From positions 1-64,000 of the forward strand of contig UQXA01000009.1 in NCBI GenBank assembly GCA_900544865.1: a DNA stretch of 64,000 nt, read 5' to 3'. The DNA comes from an uncultured Collinsella sp. (GTDB lineage: Bacteria; Actinomycetota; Coriobacteriia; Coriobacteriales; Coriobacteriaceae). The translations under genes were made by a program, and so were the position numbers. Of this stretch, positions 59,569-64,000 are shown piece after piece. The notes beneath the pieces are model-generated. The model made no database searches. It saw only the letters and a list, made by a program, of their open reading frames with translations, and was not told where the DNA came from. The stretch's first letter is position 1. The number at the start of each line of letters is the position of its first letter.

Positions 59569-60507
59569 ATGCCGACGTCGTTGACCGAACTTTTTTCGCC
59601 CGCCTGCCATTTGTGTCCGCGCCGTTGCGGTGCGGCGCGCGATGAGGGCGCGCGCGGCGTATGCGGTGCTAACGACACGCTCAGGGTGGCCCGCGCGGCG
59701 CTTCATATGTGGGAGGAGCCGCCTATCTCGGGCGAGGCCGGTTCGGGCACGATCTTCTTTAGCGGTTGCTCGCTTAAATGTATCTACTGCCAGAACCACG
59801 AGATCTCGACCGGCAATTTTGGCCTTGAGATTTCGCCTGAGCGCCTGGTCGAGATTATGCTGGAACTGCAGGACCAGGGTGCCAACAACATCAATTTGGT
59901 GACGGCGACGCACTATGCGCACCTGTTGCCTGCCGCGATTGCCGCGGCACGGATGCGCGGGCTGGTCATCCCGATCGTCTACAACACGAGTGGTTACGAG
60001 CGTGCGAGTGCCGTGGCGGCGCTGGGCGACCTGGTCGATGTGTGGCTCACCGACTTTAAATATGCCGATGCCGGGCTTGCGCAGTCGCTTTCTCATATTA
60101 AGGACTACCCGCGCGTGGCCGTGTCGGGTCTGGCCCAGATGGCGCGCGAGATCGAGCGCCGCGGGGGAGAGTTGGTGGATGAGGGCGGGCTCATGAAGCG
60201 CGGCATCATCGTGCGCCACCTGGTGCTTCCGGGGCATGCGGACGATTCGTGTCGCGTACTGGACCTAGTGTGGCAGACGGTGGGCGACGTGCCGATCTCG
60301 GTCATGAACCAATACACGCCCAATGTGCTCATGCGAGAGCAGGGCGGCGATCTGGCGCGCGCCGTGACGCGCGAGGAGTACGAGCGGGTGCTCGACCATG
60401 CCGACGACCTGGGCTTTACGACGATGTTCTGGCAAGAGGGCGGCGCGGTAGACGAGAGCTTCACCCCGGCCTTCGACACCACCGGTGTTCTTACCAGCGC
60501 AAAGTAG
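59569..60507 (+). CDS. Radical SAM protein, pyruvate formate-lyase activase-like
   Basis: This 312-residue protein has SPACHLCPRRCGAARDEGARGVCG with extra cysteines at the N-terminus, then FSGCSLKCIYCQNHEIS (radical SAM CxxxCxxC, about residues 67-74). INLVTATHYAHLL and VYNTSGYE follow. This pattern matches the PflA-related 'AmmeMemoRadiSam'/YjjW-like group that carries an extra cysteine cluster. Target protein unknown. TTGGAG lies upstream of ATG 59569. TTGACA at 59456-59461 may be its -35, though the -10 is poor. Confidence 0.82.
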   Translation: MPTSLTELFSPACHLCPRRCGAARDEGARGVCGANDTLRVARAALHMWEEPPISGEAGSGTIFFSGCSLKCIYCQNHEISTGNFGLEISPERLVEIMLELQDQGANNINLVTATHYAHLLPAAIAAARMRGLVIPIVYNTSGYERASAVAALGDLVDVWLTDFKYADAGLAQSLSHIKDYPRVAVSGLAQMAREIERRGGELVDEGGLMKRGIIVRHLVLPGHADDSCRVLDLVWQTVGDVPISVMNQYTPNVLMREQGGDLARAVTREEYERVLDHADDLGFTTMFWQEGGAVDESFTPAFDTTGVLTSAK

Positions 60508-60528
60508 TGCGTTCGTCGATGATATTTC

Positions 60529-60560
60529 TGGGACGGGGATTAAAAAATCATCGAGAGGAT
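60529..60560. repeat. Copy of the TGGGACGGGGATTAAA repeat
   Basis: TGGGACGGGGATTAAAAAAT (60529-60548) matches 47767-47786 at nearly every base. Here it is flanked by CGATGAT and ATCATCG, giving a local hairpin. Confidence 0.6.
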
Positions 60561-60617
60561 CGCCTGTTCGAAAAGTTGTCAAAATAGCCGCGCTCCAAAA
60601 AGACTGGTTATTGGGCG

Positions 60618-60645
60618 TTGACAGTTGGCGAGCCGTAGGTAAAAT
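60618..60645 (+). promoter_or_regulatory. Promoter of tRNA-Ala
   Basis: TTGACA (60618-60623), a 16-base spacer and TAAAAT (60640-60645) lie 13 bases before the tRNA. It is a near-consensus vegetative promoter. Confidence 0.7.
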
Positions 60646-60658
60646 ATCGACTTGTCCT

Positions 60659-60731
60659 GGGGACGTAGCTCAGTTGGGAGAGCGCTGCCGTCGCATGGCA
60701 GAGGCCGAGGGTTCGACTCCCTTCGTCTCCA
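60659..60731 (+). tRNA. tRNA-Ala(CGC)
   Basis: The 73 bases fold into a cloverleaf: acceptor GGGGACG/CGTCTCC, D-arm with AGCTCAGTTGGGAGAGC, anticodon stem CTGCC/GGCAG with loop GTCGCAT (anticodon CGC), and T-arm with GGTTCGACTCC. The acceptor has the G3-U70 pair that identifies alanine tRNA. CCA is not encoded. Confidence 0.93.
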
Positions 60732-60745
60732 CCCTTGGATTTGAT

Positions 60746-60777
60746 AAGCCGCTGACATTGTGTCGGCGGCTTTTTTT
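60746..60777 (+). terminator. Terminator after tRNA-Ala
   Basis: AGCCGCTGACA pairs with TGTCGGCGGCT around TTG with one G-T pair, followed by seven T. It ends the tRNA transcript 15 bases after the gene. Confidence 0.85.
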
Positions 60778-60795
60778 AAAAGAAAGGGCTGTACC

Positions 60796-61254
60796 ATGGC
60801 CGAGCTTGAGTCCCAACCATTGTCCGACGAGGAGCGCGCTGAGTTGGAAGAGCTCCGCGCCGAGAAGGCCCGCCGCGAGGCTCGTGAAGAGGCCCGTCGC
60901 GAGCGTGAGGAGCTGGCTGTCCTGCGTGCCGAGCGTGCGAAGGCCGAGGAGGCCGCCGCGAACGCCGCATCCGCATCGGCGCCCGCGCCCGCACCCAAGC
61001 CCGCTGCTGCGAAGCCTGCACCTGCCGCGCCCAAACCTCAGCCTAAAAAGGCCGCTCGTCCCAAGTCCGTCGAGCCTAAGCCGAGTCGTGACGAGATGAC
61101 CTTTGCCCAGCGCATGGTTACCTCCAAGGAGCCTACGGGCGAGAACGAGATCCCTGGCATGGCGCCGGCTCAAAAAATCATCATTGTCCTTGCCCTCATC
61201 GCGTTTGTCATCTTTATGGGCTACACGATCCTGACCAGCATGGGCCTGCTCTAA
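60796..61254 (+). CDS. Small tail-anchored membrane protein with coiled coil
   Basis: I do not recognise a family. The 152 residues are an acidic/basic coiled coil (about 8-55: RAEKARREAREEARREREEL), an Ala/Pro/Lys-rich linker (60-100), a conserved-looking SRDEMTFAQRMVTS and one C-terminal membrane helix IIIVLALIAFVIFMGYTIL ending at TSMGLL. The N-terminus would face the cytoplasm. The ATG at 60796 follows GAAAGG. It lies between tRNA-Ala and pncB. Confidence 0.7.
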   Translation: MAELESQPLSDEERAELEELRAEKARREAREEARREREELAVLRAERAKAEEAAANAASASAPAPAPKPAAAKPAPAAPKPQPKKAARPKSVEPKPSRDEMTFAQRMVTSKEPTGENEIPGMAPAQKIIIVLALIAFVIFMGYTILTSMGLL

Positions 61255-61338
61255 CCGATTTGCATCGGGCGTCATGTCCGCATCCTCTGCTCTCGTCCAA
61301 CCCTCAAATTCTGCACCACACATCCGAAAGGTCGCCCC

Positions 61339-62844
61339 ATGGCTTTGACCGACATCTCTCATCCCACCGACATCGCAATGCTCACCGATCTGTACGAGCT
61401 CACTATGGCCCAGGGCCTGTGGGAGAGCGGCAAGGCCAATGAGCAGGGTTGTTTTACCGCGTTTTACCGCGACCATCCCTTTGGCAGCGCCTATGCCGTC
61501 ATGTGCGGCACCGCCGAGCTGCCCGAGCTGGTCGAGAATCTGCGCTTTACGCCCGAGGACATCGACTACCTCGCATCGCTTGAGGCCCCTGCTGGCGGTG
61601 CGATGTTCAAGTCTGGATTCCTCGACTACCTGCGCGATTTTCGTGCGCATGTAAACATCGACGCCGTGCCCGAGGGCGAGCTCGTCTTTCCGCGCGAGCC
61701 CATGGTGCGCGTCACCGGCCCCGCGCTGGAGTGCCAGCTGCTCGAGACGGCGCTGCTCAACATCGTCGGGTTCCAGACGCTTGTCGCCACCAAGACGGCG
61801 CGCGTGGTGCTCGCCGCCGACGGTCGCCCTGTGGCGGAGTTTGGCCTGCGTCGCGCCCAGGGTCCCGATGGCGGCCTGGCCGTTGCGCGCGCGAGCTACG
61901 TTGCCGGCTGCTCCTCTACGTCCAATGTGCTCGCCGGCCGCCGCTACGGTATTCCCGTCTTTGGCACGCATGCTCACAGCTGGGTGATGAGCTTCGATTC
62001 CGAGCTCGAGGCCTTCCGTGCCTTTGCCAAATCGAGCCCCAAGAACTGCACGCTGCTCATCGACACCTATGACGTGCGCGAGGGCTGTGAACATGCCATT
62101 ACGGTTGCCAAGGAGATGGAAGCGGTGGGCGAGCGCTTGTCGGCCATTCGCATTGACTCCGGCGACCTCGCCAAGCTCTCCAAGTATGTTCGCGGCCGTT
62201 TTGATGCCGAGGGCCTGCCCTATGTGGGGATCTCGGTTTCTAACGATCTGGATGAGTACACGATTCAGTCGCTGCTCGACCAGGGCGCGCCCATCGACAG
62301 CTTTGGCGTGGGTACCAAGCTTGCGACCTGCTATGACCAGCCGGCGCTGGGTGGCGTGTACAAGCTTTCCGCCCGCCGTGCGAGCGAGGCAGATCCATGG
62401 ACGCCGGTGGTCAAGCTCTCCGAGCAGCCCTACAAGCGCACGATCCCGGGTGTGCAACGCGTGCGCCGTTATTACGACGGCTTTGGCGGCCCGGTCTGCG
62501 ACATGATCTACGACGAGGACCATCTGGCGGGGGAGGGCGCCGCGCGCGGCAATACCCTCGTGGCCGTGAATGATGCCGCCCTGGTGACCGACGTGTCCGA
62601 ACTTGAGTATCGCGAGCTGCTGGTGCCGATCGTGCGCGATGGCAGTGCGGTGGCTCCGCGTGAGAGCATCCAGGACGCGCGCGAGCGCTGTGCTTGGGCG
62701 CTCGATCATCTGGACGCAGCTTTCAAGCGCTTCCTGTACCCGCAGACCTATGTGGTGGGCATGGAGCAGGGCCTGGCTCAGGTGCGCGACGAGCTCGTGC
62801 GCAAGAACATGGCCGCGGCTTCTGCCTTTCCCTGGGCTCACTAA
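61339..62844 (+). CDS. pncB: Nicotinate phosphoribosyltransferase
   Basis: This 501-residue enzyme makes nicotinate mononucleotide for NAD salvage. LTDLYELTMAQGLWESG opens it, FGLRRAQGPDGGLAVARA and GTHAHSWVMSFDSE follow, and IRIDSGDLAKLSK plus DSFGVGTKLATCYDQPALGGVYKL mark the phosphate and PRPP site. These are the blocks of the longer, type II-like PncB. The ATG follows GAAAGG. proB starts 79 bases downstream. Confidence 0.92.
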   Translation: MALTDISHPTDIAMLTDLYELTMAQGLWESGKANEQGCFTAFYRDHPFGSAYAVMCGTAELPELVENLRFTPEDIDYLASLEAPAGGAMFKSGFLDYLRDFRAHVNIDAVPEGELVFPREPMVRVTGPALECQLLETALLNIVGFQTLVATKTARVVLAADGRPVAEFGLRRAQGPDGGLAVARASYVAGCSSTSNVLAGRRYGIPVFGTHAHSWVMSFDSELEAFRAFAKSSPKNCTLLIDTYDVREGCEHAITVAKEMEAVGERLSAIRIDSGDLAKLSKYVRGRFDAEGLPYVGISVSNDLDEYTIQSLLDQGAPIDSFGVGTKLATCYDQPALGGVYKLSARRASEADPWTPVVKLSEQPYKRTIPGVQRVRRYYDGFGGPVCDMIYDEDHLAGEGAARGNTLVAVNDAALVTDVSELEYRELLVPIVRDGSAVAPRESIQDARERCAWALDHLDAAFKRFLYPQTYVVGMEQGLAQVRDELVRKNMAAASAFPWAH

Positions 62845-62923
62845 TTTCTTGGGCGGTAGGGGCGAGTCACGCTTCCTTGGCCGCCAGCTCGGCCGTTCGC
62901 TGAACAGTTGATTGGTTTGACGT

Positions 62924-64000
62924 ATGACGACTTCTTATAAAACGATGGTGGTAAAGATCGGTTCGTCCACGGTTGTGGGCGCCGATGGCAAGGTCAACCG
63001 CTCCTTTATCGGCGGGCTTGCCGATCAGGCCGCAGCCCTGCGCAAGCTCGGCTGGCGTCTGGTCGTGGTGAGCTCGGGCGCTATCGCCTGCGGCTATCCC
63101 GTGCTGGGCTTCGACCGCAAGCCGGTCGGCGACCTGCCGAGCCTGCAGGCTTGCGCCTCGGCTGGTCAGTGCATCATCTCGTCGGCCTACGACGAGGAGT
63201 TCCATGCGCGCGACCTGCTCACCTCGCTCGTGCTGCTCACGCGCCACGATACGGCCCGCCGCACGTCTTACCTGCACGCGCGCGACGCCCTGCTGCGCCT
63301 CGTGGAGCTTGGCGTGGTGCCGGTCGTCAACGAGAACGATACCGTTACCGTTGATGAGATTAAGTTTGGCGACAACGACACGCTGGCGGCGCTTGTGAGC
63401 TGCCTGGTTTCTGCCGATCTGTGCGTGACGCTCTCGGACATCGATGGCCTCTATACCGCCAATCCGCACGAGGACCCCACGGCCGAGTTCGTCCCGGTCG
63501 TGCATAAGATCGATGCCAAGATTATCGCCTCGGCGGGCGATTCTTCGACCTCGGTGGGCACGGGCGGCATGATCACCAAGATTCGCGCGAGCCGCATCCT
63601 GATGACGGCGGGCATTCAGAGCGTGATTTGCTCGGGCGAGGAGCCCGATGCGCTCGTGCGCCTCGCCCGCGGCGAGAGCGTGGGAACCCTGTTCGATCCG
63701 CCGGCGGAGCGCCTGGACATTGCGCCGCGCAAACTGTGGATCGCGCTGGGTGACAAGGCGCATGGCTCGGTAACGGTCGATGACGGCGCCGCGAAGGCGC
63801 TGGTCAGCCGTGGCTCTTCCTTGCTTGCGGTGGGTATTCGCGAGGTCGATGGCCAGTTTGCCGAGGGCGATGTGCTCGATGTGTGCGATCCGAGCGGTAT
63901 GGTCGTCGCCCGCGGTATCGCCGAGGCCGATTCGGACGTGCTGGAACTTGCTGCCGGCCGCCGCCAGGACCAGATCGCCAGCAACCGCCTGCTCGCTAAC
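62924..64000 (+). CDS. proB: Glutamate 5-kinase (3' end beyond window)
   Basis: The frame from ATG 62924 stays open to the window end (359 codons). It begins TMVVKIGSSTVV (ATP site), has VVVSSGAIACG, NENDTVTVDEIKFGDNDTLAALV and LSDIDGLYTANP, then VGTGGMITKIRAS. The C-terminal part from about residue 275 (KLWIALGDKAHGSVTVDDGA) is a PUA domain. It phosphorylates glutamate in proline synthesis and is usually followed by proA. The family's roughly 370 residues suggest only a few are missing. The RBS is weak. Confidence 0.92.
   Translation, partial: MTTSYKTMVVKIGSSTVVGADGKVNRSFIGGLADQAAALRKLGWRLVVVSSGAIACGYPVLGFDRKPVGDLPSLQACASAGQCIISSAYDEEFHARDLLTSLVLLTRHDTARRTSYLHARDALLRLVELGVVPVVNENDTVTVDEIKFGDNDTLAALVSCLVSADLCVTLSDIDGLYTANPHEDPTAEFVPVVHKIDAKIIASAGDSSTSVGTGGMITKIRASRILMTAGIQSVICSGEEPDALVRLARGESVGTLFDPPAERLDIAPRKLWIALGDKAHGSVTVDDGAAKALVSRGSSLLAVGIREVDGQFAEGDVLDVCDPSGMVVARGIAEADSDVLELAAGRRQDQIASNRLLAN

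Noticed and set aside
60670..62841. Minus-strand frame running through pncB, the small membrane protein and tRNA-Ala
   Set aside because: It overlaps a clear tRNA and the pncB gene, so it cannot be a real coding sequence.

Overview
The window is high-GC bacterial DNA with densely packed genes on both strands. Gene content and protein style suggest a Coriobacteriia gut actinobacterium, most like Collinsella. That assignment is recall-based and not proven by the sequence. Most of it is ordinary core genome, with one large defence island at about 27.1-44.9 kb.

Layout. 1-1 kb: end of a LOG-family gene and a RelB/YafQ-type toxin-antitoxin pair. 1-4.2 kb: DegV protein, HAD phosphatase, M20 dipeptidase. 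4.4-8.2 kb: pstS-pstC-pstA-pstB phosphate uptake operon. 8.3-11.5 kb: ABC-F ATPase, Cof-type phosphatase, short DtxR/MntR-like regulator. 11.5-14.5 kb: metal-efflux P-type ATPase, separate HMA metallochaperone and ArsR/SmtB repressor, with three matching operator sites. 14.8-16.1 kb: lower-GC gene resembling DUF559-type nucleases. 16.4-22 kb: DEDDh exonuclease, His-rich metal exporter, DUF188 and DUF308 proteins, nitroreductase, two histidine phosphatases. 22.1-26.7 kb: short DUF1015-like gene, M20 peptidase, serA and serC.

27.3-43.7 kb is a type 1 BREX phage-defence locus in canonical order (brxA, brxB, brxC, pglX, pglZ, brxL), with two unrecognised genes after brxL. Its striking feature is that pglX is cut into two separately translated genes. 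The first carries the methyltransferase and target-recognition region, the second the conserved C-terminal region. Between them lies an AT-richer gene with a HEPN RNase motif (RNSLAH) and a likely winged helix. brxA starts at the end of a run of ten G residues, a possible phase-variation tract. Next to BREX is a DUF3800 gene preceded by three homologous small-RNA units, each with a -10 element, a first hairpin and a terminator. This recalls type III toxin-antitoxin loci.

45-64 kb is again housekeeping: K+/H+ antiporter, PPP phosphatase, Wzx-like flippase, lactate permease, pckA, a B3/B4 protein, MarR regulator, second DegV, an alkyltransferase-like protein, trpS, a WecA/TagO-like transferase, a 6S-RNA-like structured RNA, a radical SAM activase, tRNA-Ala(CGC), pncB and proB (cut by the window end). 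Many intergenic gaps hold short dispersed palindromes of several families, including five copies of a 35-bp element.
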